Below, one piece after another: positions 22,457 through 32,251 of a stretch of 64,000 bases of DNA. The translations under genes were made by a program, and so were the position numbers. This DNA comes from Dichetophora obliterata (taxonomy: Eukaryota; Arthropoda; Insecta; Diptera; Sciomyzidae): positions 116,242,715 through 116,306,714 of the forward strand of contig OY986437.1 of assembly GCA_963920525.1 (NCBI GenBank), given 5' to 3'. A model generated the notes under the pieces. The model was not told the origin of the DNA. It did no database searches and saw only the letters and a list, made by a program, of their open reading frames with translations. Each line of letters begins with the position of its first letter. Positions within the stretch are counted from its first letter, which is position 1.

Positions 22457-24812
22457 TTATTTAATTCGAGATGTATAGAACACAGACTTTGCCATCTAAA
22501 AAGTTCGTAAAGTTTTCAAGCTTGTCTTTATACTCCAGGCATTCACGAGAACTTTTATGGAAAACAGACTTTAGTTAAACGTGTTAAAAATTAATTGAAC
22601 ATACAAAGTTCCAAGCAATCAGTTTAATAGGTCATAAAAGACTTTATTAACATTAACTCAACCAAATAACGCGATAATCGTAAATGTAAAATTTTACAAC
22701 GATCACTTAAAGAATTTTTATGGATTAAGTTAAAGGCTTTAAATAAACTCAACTCACTGAGATTATTTTTGTTTGGCTTCCTTAACACTTGTCATTGTAG
22801 TCATGCTTGGACAGCAACTGAGCCGTGAATTCTTAGCTTTAAAGATCCTAAATAAACTCGCTTTACTTTGTGTACATATTTGCCTTTTTTTCTTTTATGC
22901 GAAAATAATTTTAAGGTTTCTCTCGATGCTCTGCCCAATTATCTATAAATTCCCCCAATATATTTGATATCATATCCATGCCTCATTTAACAGAACTCAA
23001 TCTTAAATCCTTTGTTCAATTTTATGCCCAACATCATCCGTTTCCGTCGACTTTCCATTTCAATGGCGGCCAACATCCTTAAATTCAAGCATCGGTCCGT
23101 CTGTTCGGTCGGCATTAAACTGCTGCTGCTCAGCCATAAAAACCAGATATTTATAGGAGCACTAAAACTACAAAGCCACCGCCGCCACCAACAAGCAACC
23201 GAGCAAACAACCAACAGACCACACCCCCGCCCGCCCCCTCGTGCCTCTTGAGTGCCCTACTTCATACTTATTTGTTTGGCAGTTAGATTTTTTTTTTATA
23301 GACCCCTCGCTACCGGCAGCATGATGACCAACAACAGCTCTGGGCTATTTTATGGCAAACTCAATTCTGATTATGGTCAAAATATAAACAACAACAAGAG
23401 CAATAACGATAATAAAAAAATATAAAACATGGATTCTATTCTAGCTACTAACCGTGGCGAATTTTTAGAAAACTAACAACAAAACAAAAACAGCAAGAGC
23501 GTCAGTGCGAACATAAAGTAAAATAGAAACAACAAAAAGTTAACATCAAAAATAACTGTATCCAGCAGGAAAACGCGACGCTTTCAGCTTTAGTCAGAAC
23601 GGATATAACATCAAATATTGTGCAATTTCCGGTCACAAAATGAAAAGAGAAAAAAAAACTAAACCTTCTTACAAAAATTGTCAAAAATAACAGTAAAGTA
23701 CAAATGAGCAAAAGAAGGACTTGAAAAAAACAAGTTAAGGTAATAATGATGAAGCTCAGATACCCAAGCTAAAAAATATCATAAGAGAAAACAGCTCAAA
23801 AAAGTGACAGTTTAAGTATCTTAAAGCTAAAAGCAAACTCATGACAACAGCGATCAGAGTTGACTTAGAAGCAACCACCTTGGATTATTCCAAATCTCTA
23901 AAGTGCCCATAACTAAAACAAGCGTTGCGCACTTCCCAATCAGCTTAGACTAAATGTCACAGTACAGCACCTCGCGCCCACTTCGAGTACACGCCAACAA
24001 CACCAACATGTTTTGATTTCTCTGGCAATCGGTTGTTAGTCCCACAACAGCACCCGCACCAGCAACATATAAAATATATATAATATGATTATATCGTGTT
24101 TAATGTCTTGCCATAATGTTTTATTGACCGTTTACAGCGTAACACCATCGGCCAGCCATCTCTCACTCCCTTTCGCCGCCATCTTTTTATCTATCTACAC
24201 AATGATTATATTTATTGAATAACTATGTTGAAAATTCAAAGAAATTACATTAGCACAAAAACAACAAGCGATTGTGTTCAATTGAACTCACATTTTGTCC
24301 ATGTCTTTGTCCATAGATTGTGCAAAGATTTTTAGTTTACTGCCAATATTGTATGACATCCAATGGTGATTGTAGATGAAGATAGTGAAGATGATGGTAA
24401 CGATGCCATCAAAACAACATATTTTGAGGATTTGATTATATTTTTGCAAATTATTTTAAAATTAAAGTAAAATTTGTGCACTGGAATAAAATTGAAATTT
24501 AATTTTAGCAAAGTTATAATTAATCGAAGTTTCTGTAAAAACCTGGGAAAAATATATCTGACGATATATATATCAGGTTGATAGGTGACGTTGAGTTAAG
24601 CAAAAATTGTATGGGAGCTAGAATTGTATTTCGGAGCTAGAAGGGAAAAACCGAAATCATAGATGTATATACGTTTAACTACGTAACTAACACATCTCTA
24701 AGCCGCTTTCTAACTTTAATTGAAGCGAGCGAGCGAAGCTACCATGGAACAGCTTGTTTTAAAAATGTTGTTTCGTTGTTGTTGTTGTTCGCTGAATTCA
24801 CTTTGCTTCAGC
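22457..24812. other. Low-repeat stretch, host-like, no gene seen
   Basis: I find no supported gene. Unlike its surroundings, this interval has little recognisable mobile-element sequence, somewhat higher GC around 22970-23340 and 23870-24190, and short CAA/AAC-rich low-complexity runs. That is the texture of fly intronic or intergenic DNA. Open frames of 60-80 codons at 22987-23251 on both strands overlap one another and lack domains. Confidence 0.4.
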
Positions 24813-24815
24813 TTA

Positions 24816-25978
24816 CTGTGGGTTTAGACCGCCTGAACGAACGAAAAATTTATCGCGAACAATTTATTGTAATAAATTCTTCGTTCGGAGTACTGTTTAG
24901 ACCGCACGAACATCATTCGCGAACAAACATTGGCCGCCATCTTGTTCGTTCAGGCGGTGTAAACAGCAATGTGTGCATTAGGCCGAACATCAATAAATGC
25001 AGGGTTGATAACTCCTTATTTTTATATTAGTACTAAAACTTATACTCCGTTTCTCAACAACAAATGGTTTGCCACTCCATAACAATATATTACTCGTTTT
25101 AGTTATTATAGAAAAGACGTGTGTTTAACTTAAGGGCCCATTTAAGTTTTTCAACGAACAAAAATTAAATGTTCTCACATTTTTCGTTTGTCAATAAATT
25201 TCGTAAATTTTAAGTCAATTAAATAAAAATTGTTCCCAACTTGTATGCACTTATTAAGCAAATACAATTGATACTTTCAGTCGTTCGATTTTTATTTAAG
25301 AGAAATCCTTTTTATGTTATAACTTTAAAGAATTGCTCTTAGTCACAAATCGAATTTTCAACTACCATTTTGGTTAATATCCACATTTTTCTAAAATCTT
25401 CGATTAAAAACTCAACAAGTTTCAGGAGAATCTAAAATATATTTTTTTTATTTTAACGAGCTCTATTGCGGACTCCTGCTATATATTTAATAATATTTTC
25501 TATCCATAAACTCAAAATTTTTATTAAAAGTTATGTAGTTATTTAAAAAAAAAAATGACCTCAAATAAACAGTCGCCTCAAATAAATAAAATATAGGGTT
25601 TTCCGCTTAAAAACTTCATTTGGCCCTTTACACAACACAATCATATTGCAGCGGAAGTTAACAGAACACTTTAAAAAACATAAAACTAAATTACTACATA
25701 TTTTAGTACTTTTCATAAATAATTCTCTAAAGCTACTCCTCTTTGCTACTTTTCTGTTTTTAAACACAGCGCAACACCGGATTCGCCCAAAAAGATCGAA
25801 GCTTGTTCGATCAGAACTAACGAAGGAATCTTCGTTCGTTCGCCCTAATTTACTGTTTACACCGGGCAAACATTGTTCGCGATAAATTTATAGCGAACAC
25901 TGTTCGTTCGGGCAAAGTGTTTAAACCGAGCGAACGAACGAGGTTTCTTTCGTTCGTTCAGGCGGTCTAAACGCACAG
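24816..25978. mobile_element. TTA-flanked MITE with subterminal repeats
   Basis: Ends CTGTGGGTTTAGACCGCC and the complement CTGTGCGTTTAGACCGCC are followed by TGAACGAACG in both arms. TTA flanks both sides (24813-24815 and 25979-25981). Within 170 bp of each end the motif GTTTAGACCG-C-GAACGAAC recurs in varied orientation (near 24826, 24897, 24944, 25850, 25890 and 25950), as expected for transposase-binding sites. The centre is AT-rich and non-coding. Confidence 0.8.
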
Positions 25979-26384
25979 TTACTGCTTCCTATTGCTTTTG
26001 TTGTGCAAACAAAACAAATTTATGTATCTGTCAAAAAACCGATCGACATGGAAGGACAAGTTCGCGTTTGTTTGTCGGTGTAGGGGAGAGGGGGGCACCT
26101 TTGAACATGGGGCACCTTTGAACAGTGCTAATAAAATCTCAGTTAAAAATTTTTTCCGATCCTTAACCAAGTTTTTCACATGGCAACACTGTTTTCTAGC
26201 AACGTCAACAATTTTCGCTGGTCCTTTCAGTCGCCGACCGAATGTATTTGGGTGAACATGTTCTTGCTCTGCCATTGTAAATTTTTTTTTTTTTTTTTGT
26301 AAGAGTGTAAAGAGTGTTGAGTGATTGTTTTCTTTCGTGAAAAAAATTTATTGCAGTCAAACATTCATCTTAAACGAAATTAAA

Positions 26385-26600
26385 GTAAGTTGTTCAATAT
26401 TTATGTAAAAACAAAAATATTTATTCCAAATTTTCCGTGAAATGGCATGCCGGGGCAGGTTTGAACAAAAAGAAGGGGGTACCTTTGAACATGTTCTCCT
26501 TTCGCAGATGTAGCTGAATTTGAACTTGTATTTCTAAGCAATTTATATATGTATATTATTTGGAATTATGTATTTGCATAAACTGTTAAATTATTTTCAG
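26385..26600 (+). other. Predicted 5' UTR intron of pogo transposase
   Basis: A strong donor AAAG|GTAAGT-like site (TTAAA|GTAAGT, GT at 26385) lies upstream, and the acceptor TTATTTTCAG ends at 26600, nine bases before the chosen ATG. An upstream in-frame ATG at 26568 would lie inside this intron and is therefore rejected as start. The intron is inferred from splice signals only. Confidence 0.6.
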
Positions 26601-26609
26601 GTTAATACA

Positions 26610-28652
26610 ATGGTACGCACATATAAGAAGAAAAAGAATACGATATCCAGTGAAGATGATATGAAGAGTGCTATCACGGCAGTTTTAAACAAAACAATGA
26701 CTCTAAGAGGTGCTGCCAACACTTATGGTGTTCTACCGAATACCTTATTTTATAGAATTAAGGGATTCAAACAAAACAAAACAATGAAAAGTCAAGATTA
26801 TTCAAGCAATTTCTCCACAAGACAGGTTTTCACCACCGCTGAAGAAGATATGCTTGAAAATTATTTACTCAAAAGCTCAAGAATGAATTATGGTTTAACA
26901 TACTTACAAGGCCGGATGTTAGCATTTCAATACGCCACACTCCTAAAAAAATGCCCCCAGCGGTGGACTGAAAATAGACAAGCTGGGATCGATTGGATTA
27001 AGAGCTTCATGAAAAGACACACCAACCTTTCACTTCGAAAGCCTGAAAATACGAGCTTGTCACGATCAACAAGTTTTAATAAGCACAACGTCGAAGAATT
27101 CCAAACCAATTACCAGAGAGCACTTAGTAAGTTTAACTTTACTCCCGACCGTATATTAAACTTAGATGAAACAGGCCTGACTACAGTGGTTCAAGCACCA
27201 AACGTAATAGCAAAAAAGGGCCAAAAACAAGTTGGACAGTGTGTTTCTGCTGAGAGAGGACAGCTTATAACTATGTGTGCTATTGTAAATGCAGCTGGCA
27301 ACACAGTTCCTCCTGTATTTATCTTTCCACGAGCTAGATACCACGATAATATGCTTGCTGGAGCTCCAATCGGTAGTGTCGGTTATGTTAACAGCCCCAC
27401 AAGTGGTTGGATGACGGGTTTGCTTTTCATCAAAGTTCTTGAACACATCCAAAAACAAACAAGATGCTCAAAGAATGACATGATCTTACTTTTGATGGAC
27501 AATCATGAAAGCCATTGTACAATAGAAGCTATAAGCTTTTGCCGAGAACATGGTATCGTTCTGGTAACATTTCCTCCTCACTGTACCCATCGGCTTCAGC
27601 CTCTCGATGTCGCAGTCTTGGGACCATTCAAGCAGAAGTTTTCTGTGGCGCAAAATGATTGGCTAATGAATCATCCCGGAAAAACTATTACAATACATGA
27701 TCTTGCTAGTATTGCCAATACTCCTTTTATTGCTGCATTTACGCCGGGAAATATTGTTTCAGGTTTTGCAAAGCCAGGAATTTATCCGTTTTCAAGAAAT
27801 GCATTTTCGGACGAAGATTTTGAATGTGCAGAAGTCACAAACAGACCAATACCAGAGAATGTTACAGCTCAAATTGAGCCACATATTAATTTATCAACTG
27901 AAGTGCCAAACATTTTTGGTCCTCTCTTTTTTTCGGAAAATGACGAATCCAATGCTGATCCTGATGCTTTAAAGGAAAATGTTATGTCACCTGAAATCGC
28001 AAGGCCTTTTCCGAAAGCTGCTCCAAGACAACACACTAATCGAGGAAGAAAGAAGGGAAAATCAAGAATTTTAACAGAAACACCAGAACAAAATAAATCA
28101 GAGGATTCCTACATCGAACTTCCAAAGCATGTTAAGAAACCAGTCAAAAGCTCTTTCAATAAACGTCTGAAGATAGATAAAAATGCAAAACGTCCAATAA
28201 AAGCTAAAAAGTCTGAGGATTCTAGTTCGGATTCTAATGAAAGCTTGTTTTCAGTGAATGATGATACAGATCTCGATTTTAACTTTGCTGATGATTCATC
28301 TGAAGATCTAATTGCTGTAGAGTCTCATGAAGAGGAATACATCGATTTGAGCTACGACCAGTTAAATCCAGGAGACTATATATTAGTGGAATGCTCCAAT
28401 AAAAAAAATGAAGCAAAGTTGGGATTTGTTGGCAATATATATGAGAAAGATGGCAACAACTATGACGTCAGCTTTTTAAAGAAAAAGCCAGGTTCCTTTA
28501 AGTTTTTTTATCCTGATAAAGAAGACAAGTGGTCTATAAATGGCATTGAAATAAAGGCTAAGCTTCCAACACCAGTAAACCAACCTGGAACATCGAGGAC
28601 AGCTGCGATGATGAATTTTGACTTCGATTTCTCAAAATTTAAAATGGGTTAA
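26610..28652 (+). CDS. pogo-like DDE transposase, intact
   Basis: The 680-residue protein should cut and rejoin the ends of the surrounding transposon in the nucleus. Residues ~1-55 form a pipsqueak-type helix-turn-helix (SEDDMKSAITAVL, LRGAANTYGVLPNTLFYRI). Residues ~74-145 form a CENP-B-type DNA-binding domain (FTTAEEDMLENYLL, WIKSFMKRHTNLSLRKPE). Residues ~175-400 form a DDE_1 nuclease domain with D186 (RILNLDETG), D297 (LLLMDNHESH) and D333 (HRLQPLDVAV); 35 residues separate the last two. A Lys/Ser-rich and acidic linker (~470-580) leads to a small SH3-like segment (~585-653: LNPGDYILVE, GFVGNIYEKDG). No stop or frameshift is present and all three catalytic aspartates are intact. The start is chosen because the 3' splice site lies just upstream. 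Domestication as a host gene is possible but less likely, given intact transposon ends. Confidence 0.92.
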   Translation: MVRTYKKKKNTISSEDDMKSAITAVLNKTMTLRGAANTYGVLPNTLFYRIKGFKQNKTMKSQDYSSNFSTRQVFTTAEEDMLENYLLKSSRMNYGLTYLQGRMLAFQYATLLKKCPQRWTENRQAGIDWIKSFMKRHTNLSLRKPENTSLSRSTSFNKHNVEEFQTNYQRALSKFNFTPDRILNLDETGLTTVVQAPNVIAKKGQKQVGQCVSAERGQLITMCAIVNAAGNTVPPVFIFPRARYHDNMLAGAPIGSVGYVNSPTSGWMTGLLFIKVLEHIQKQTRCSKNDMILLLMDNHESHCTIEAISFCREHGIVLVTFPPHCTHRLQPLDVAVLGPFKQKFSVAQNDWLMNHPGKTITIHDLASIANTPFIAAFTPGNIVSGFAKPGIYPFSRNAFSDEDFECAEVTNRPIPENVTAQIEPHINLSTEVPNIFGPLFFSENDESNADPDALKENVMSPEIARPFPKAAPRQHTNRGRKKGKSRILTETPEQNKSEDSYIELPKHVKKPVKSSFNKRLKIDKNAKRPIKAKKSEDSSSDSNESLFSVNDDTDLDFNFADDSSEDLIAVESHEEEYIDLSYDQLNPGDYILVECSNKKNEAKLGFVGNIYEKDGNNYDVSFLKKKPGSFKFFYPDKEDKWSINGIEIKAKLPTPVNQPGTSRTAAMMNFDFDFSKFKMG

Positions 28653-28955
28653 TGAGACAACTCATTTAATTTTAATAATGACTGTAATTTATATTTTTCT
28701 GTGAAGTTTTTGAAAATAGTACTTTTTTTTAACATTTTATTTAACTCAATTGCGAATTTTAGTTCCTATTGATAACGCTTCAATTTGTTTTGTTTAAGTT
28801 TGCTACTTATTTACGTACCTTAATAATTATAAAAGATATTTTTGAGCTGAAGTTTTGTTTTTATGTTTTGATGTTTATGCGTTAATAATATAAAACTTAT
28901 TTGTGAACTGAAGTTTTTGTTTTAATGTTAACGTTTATGGTTAACGTTCTTTATA

Positions 28956-28961
28956 AATAAA
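28956..28961 (+). promoter_or_regulatory. Polyadenylation signal of pogo transposase
   Basis: AATAAA lies ~300 bases after the transposase stop codon and before the right-end subterminal motifs. It is the best-placed canonical signal in the 3' UTR. Confidence 0.5.
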
Positions 28962-29859
28962 TCGAATTTATTATATATAAAAAAAGAACTGTTTATGGTA
29001 TTTTTTTTACAAAAACGCTAAAGGAAAAAATTACCGTTCAAAGCTGCCCCAGCCTTGTTCTAAGCTGCCCCGTATAGGGGGCACATTTGAACACAACGAC
29101 TTAATGCATTTAGAAAATAAAAAAAAATTGAAATCGAACTAAAAATGAGTTATTTGTAGACTTCGACTAAAGTTTATTTCCATATATATGCGTTAAATTA
29201 TGTAAAAAGGCAATAATTCAAAAACATAAATTTGTATGAGGCTTGAAAGCAAAAAGTGTTCTAAGGTGCCCCCCTCTCCCCTACGATTAGAAAATATCAA
29301 TAATACTGAAAAGTGTTTAGAATATTTCGCATACATTTTTATAAATTGATTATTAATTTGGGAGGGGGTCGATTTTCGCACCCTTAGAGCCTGAACAGAA
29401 TCAAAAATTGTTGCGACCGACTACCCTCTCTGGTCGTCGAACGCAGAAACCGTGTCCGGAATGATGCGATTGCGATTAACGTTTCAGGTTTAATTTTTGT
29501 TAGCAATTAGCTTGGGCTTACTCTTTGCGGTACTACACTTGAAATTTTTTGTATGTCCACTAAAAGATAACGTGGAAATGAGTTGACAATGATTCAAACG
29601 GCTGCAAGTCTATTTAATTCAGTCTGTCAGTGTTTTCGAAGAGGAAAAAACTAATAAAACCAATGAAGAAAAAGTAACAAGAACAATAATGCCACACTGC
29701 TTTGTGTAACTCTTACATACTATTCTTTCTCGTGTTTGCTGAAAGATTTTCAACAGAACCATGTCGCTATGTTCTTTGTTGTTGATTGTCATTATATCAA
29801 GTGGAAGAAGGTTTTTTCAGTGGGCAAGTGTCTCTTAAAAAAGATTGTTGTTATTCATA

Positions 29860-30021
29860 GCTTCCAAAAAACTATATAAATAACCATTTGAATTTAATCT
29901 GCCCGCAAAAACGCTCCAAGCTTCCTCTTTTTTTAAAGCATTATTGTAATGTGGTGATTTTAAATCATATAAATAATCAAATTTTTTTAACTTCTTCAAT
30001 TAATTTCTCATTAAAATCCAT
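29860..30021 (-). pseudogene. MADF-domain protein of a PIF/Harbinger element
   Basis: From the minus-strand ATG at 30021 the frame reads MDFNEKLIEEVK, then after one extra A in an A-tract FDYLYDLKSPHYNNALKKEE and AWSVFAGRLNS. This is the start of a MADF (Myb/SANT-like) domain, with its conserved LI-xV, Y-xLYD and AW spacing. Harbinger transposons encode such a DNA-binding partner next to their DDE_4 transposase. A second, shorter copy of the same N-terminus occurs at 32204-32251. The frameshift and truncation make it non-functional. Confidence 0.75.
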
Positions 30022-30215
30022 TTTGCACAAAATAATTTCAAACGGTATTTTGAATGGTGTAAATAACATACAAGCAAACAAGAAATGTCGGAAGATAAAA
30101 AAAAACTAAGCAAATTTCATTAAACACAGCCAATTCTTAGCAAAAATATGGCAACACTAATGGCACTCAGAGAGAGAATCGTCGGTCGCAAGAGAAGAAA
30201 TAGAATAGATACTAG

Positions 30216-30428
30216 CATGGTAGAACTAGTAAAGGTATATTCATTTCTGACTGCTCTCTTTTTCTCATAGCCAGAATTGTCAAAATCAAGCATTTTGCTT
30301 TTCTTGCCTATTTTTGCTTTCTTATCGCATTCTCATCGTTTTCAGATTTTGTATGAGTACAACTTCATTTTGACAGTTCCGGCAGTCTGTCTCTCCGAAA
30401 TGCATATACCTTCTATAATTCTACTATG
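30216..30428. mobile_element. Small P-like MITE, copy A (213 bp)
   Basis: It starts CATGGTAGAACTAG and ends TTCTACTATG, with imperfect inverted similarity over ~80 bp including AAGGTATAT-CATTTC. It is flanked by perfect 8-bp direct repeats GATACTAG (30208-30215 and 30429-30436). The CATG start, the AGGT at positions 18-21 and the 8-bp duplication match the P-superfamily pattern seen at 16460-17159. It is non-coding. A sister copy lies at 30870-31051. Confidence 0.7.
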
Positions 30429-30436
30429 GATACTAG

Positions 30437-30869
30437 GAGCCCGAACAGAACCAAGGCGGATGTCGGATGGCGGGCCTCTCTCGGCAAAATTCGCTAAGAA
30501 CACGTCCAGAATAGAGAGCCCGAACAGAACCAAAGCGGATGTCGGTTGTCGGATTCACCGTGCAACAAAATACATGAAAATACATGCAGCCGCCAAAAAT
30601 GAAATAGCCGTAGAAATGCGTGACGGGAAAACGCCAGAATAGAATCTATTCTAATTTCTCTCTGACGGATCTCTCTCTCTCTGAGTGACTTAAATGTTGC
30701 CATATTTTTACTAAAGATTGGAAACGTTCAGTGTTATTTTCTTAGTTTTTACTAAGATCTGACATCCTGTTTTTGTACCTGTGTTGCATTCATGTGAATT
30801 CAAAGCAAAATATAAAATAATTTGTATCATTCCCAACTAAAATGCAACCATGATCCGGCAACCGCCACC
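30437..30869 (+). repeat. PIF/Harbinger terminal arm copies
   Basis: Two successive GAGCCCGAACAGAACC starts (30437 and 30516) begin copies of the terminal arm that recurs at 32340-33275. The second arm runs through GATTCACCGTGCAACAAAA, GAGTGACTTAAATGTTGCC and GTGTTGCATTCATGTG up to ACCGCCACC, where P-like MITE copy B is inserted. Open frames across it are accidental. Confidence 0.65.
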
Positions 30870-31051
30870 CATGGTAGAAGAATACAGGTAGATGCACTAG
30901 ATGAGAGCAACTGCCGGAAATGTCAAAACGAAGTAAAAGTTTTTATTTATTTTCTTTTGTTTCTATTCGCCACACAGCTAAATTTGACAGACACGGCAGT
31001 ATGGAAAGAGAGCACAGTCAGCGCTGCATATACCTCTATTCTTATACCATG
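30870..31051. mobile_element. Small P-like MITE, copy B (182 bp)
   Basis: It starts CATGGTAGAAGAATACAGGT and ends ATATACCTCTATTC-TTATACCATG. It is flanked by CCGCCACC (30862-30869) and CCGCCACT (31052-31059), an 8-bp duplication with one change. A related arm near 32954-32975 reads CCGCCACCGCTCCAATTC without an insert, providing an empty-site comparison. Copy A at 30216 is the same family. Confidence 0.75.
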
Positions 31052-31460
31052 CCGCCACTGCTCCAATTCTGGTTGTCGGATCAGCGTTGCTTTTCGGTGT
31101 GTGAATGGTACAATAGACAAGGTAATGACAGGTATTGGTATAATAGACAGGGTTGATGTGTCATTTGAGACAGAATATAAAAAACTATGAAAACAGGAAA
31201 AATAGAATTTATTTTTCTATTTGTAAATTAAACCACGAAGAGAAAAACTTGCATTATGACCTTAATGTGAATTCGCACACAGCCCTAAATTTAGAAAATT
31301 TCTTATTTCTTTGCGTTTACATCACTTGTTGGAAGAGTGACGTGCCTCCATTTTTAATATCAATTGCTGTTTATAATGCATGATTATTGCAGTTTTTAAT
31401 TGAGTTTCGTGAAAGTTTTTATAATTCTTATAAATCGGAAAAGAATAATAGAAAGTGGAT

Positions 31461-32112
31461 ATGTTGGAAGAATTGGAGGCAGTAATGACTGTTATGAATA
31501 TTGTTCACATAACATATTTGGTTTACCAAGTTTATGAGTTGCTTGATAAATCAAAAAGAAGATGGTAGAACCCACTAAATCTCACTTGAGAAGAAGAAGG
31601 ATTTTTTAATACCTGTTTAATGAAAATGCAATCGATAACATTTTTTATAACCACAAGAATGAGCGTCGATAAACTTAGGTTTTTAAATGCATTGTTAAAA
31701 GAAACTTTACAAAAACACTCACATAGAAAACCAATTGGCCCGGAAACCCGTTTAGCTATTACAATATTTTAAGTTTTTTGAGCTTTGGCAACTGTAATAT
31801 TTTTTTATGGTATTACTAACAATGTTTTACAGATCTTTAGCTCATGGATGCAGTTTTGAATTTTTCGTATGGTCTCACAAGATTGGCTTTTCAACAGTCA
31901 GAGAAATTATATACGAAACATGTATGGCAATTTGGGATGTCTTGCATGAAATTTATTTGCCAATTCCTCACGAAAGTGACTGGAAACGCATATCACATGA
32001 TTTTTATACAAAAACCCGAATGCCTAATCGTTTGGGTGCAATAGATGGGAAACACGTAAACATCGTTAAATCAGCGCACAGTGGGTCACTAACCTATAAT
32101 TATACTATAATT
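31461..32112 (+). pseudogene. Harbinger DDE_4 transposase, N-terminal half
   Basis: From the ATG at 31461 (MLEELEAVMTVM) the broken frame continues with EEEGFFNTCL, TTRMSVDKLRFLNALLKETL and GPETRLAITIF. After a frameshift it gives FFVWSHKIGFSTVREIIYET, then NRLGAIDGKHVNI and SGSLTYNYT. AIDGKH-xI with the following SGS-xYNY is the first-aspartate block of Harbinger (DDE_4) nucleases. The coding then runs into AT repeats at ~32112, so the second and third catalytic residues are missing. Stops after RRW and NLT and a frameshift near 31770 confirm decay. Confidence 0.85.
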
Positions 32113-32203
32113 ATATAATTATAAAAGAGAAATATACTTTAATTATGTCTTAAATGAATTAACTTTTGTAATTAATGAAAAATTTTCATTAATAATTTAA
32201 TTT

Positions 32204-32251
32204 TCATAATACTAAATTCACTTCCTCAATTAATTTTTCATCAAAATCCAT
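32204..32251 (-). pseudogene. Second MADF start, truncated
   Basis: The minus-strand ATG at 32251 opens MDFDEKLIEEVN and stops after 15 codons. It is the same N-terminus as at 30021 and belongs to the convergent partner gene of the DDE_4 pseudogene. The rest was lost in the central deletion. Confidence 0.7.

Larger units (their letters stand above)
26083..29281 (+). mobile_element. Complete pogo-superfamily transposon
   Basis: The left end GGGGAGAGGGGGGCACC and the right end complement are a near-perfect inverted pair of ~28 bp, differing only in TTTGAAC versus TTAGAAC. Both sides carry TA (26081-26082 and 29282-29283), the pogo/Tc1-mariner target duplication. The element is 3.2 kb and holds a 5' UTR intron, an uninterrupted transposase (26610-28652), and an AATAAA signal at 28956. 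Eight copies of a GGGG-CACCTTTGAACA-like motif sit in the outer ~400 bp of the left end and ~250 bp of the right end. It appears structurally autonomous. Confidence 0.9.

Noticed and set aside
22987..23251. Small proteins on both strands in the GC-richer host-like stretch
   Set aside because: Opposing overlapping frames without domains; the composition reflects low-complexity CCACC/CAAC runs.
25561..25885. Overlapping frames on both strands inside the TTA-flanked MITE
   Set aside because: They lie in repeated subterminal CGAAC modules and show no protein similarity that I can recognise.
26568..26609. Upstream in-frame ATG of the pogo transposase (14 extra residues)
   Set aside because: A canonical TTATTTTCAG acceptor ends at 26600 with a matching donor at 26385, so these codons are most likely intronic.
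27162..27458. Minus-strand and alternate-frame open frames within the pogo gene (also 26927-27109 and 27697-27972)
   Set aside because: They are shadows of the intact transposase frame and contain no domain.
29387..29402. TTA followed by GAGCCTGAACAGAAT as a left end of the Harbinger cluster
   Set aside because: Similarity ends after ~16 bases and the rest of the arm is absent, so it may be coincidence; not annotated as a border.
30277..30642. 121-codon plus-strand frame crossing the P-like MITE and Harbinger arm
   Set aside because: It spans the boundary of two independent non-coding elements, so it cannot be an ancestral gene.
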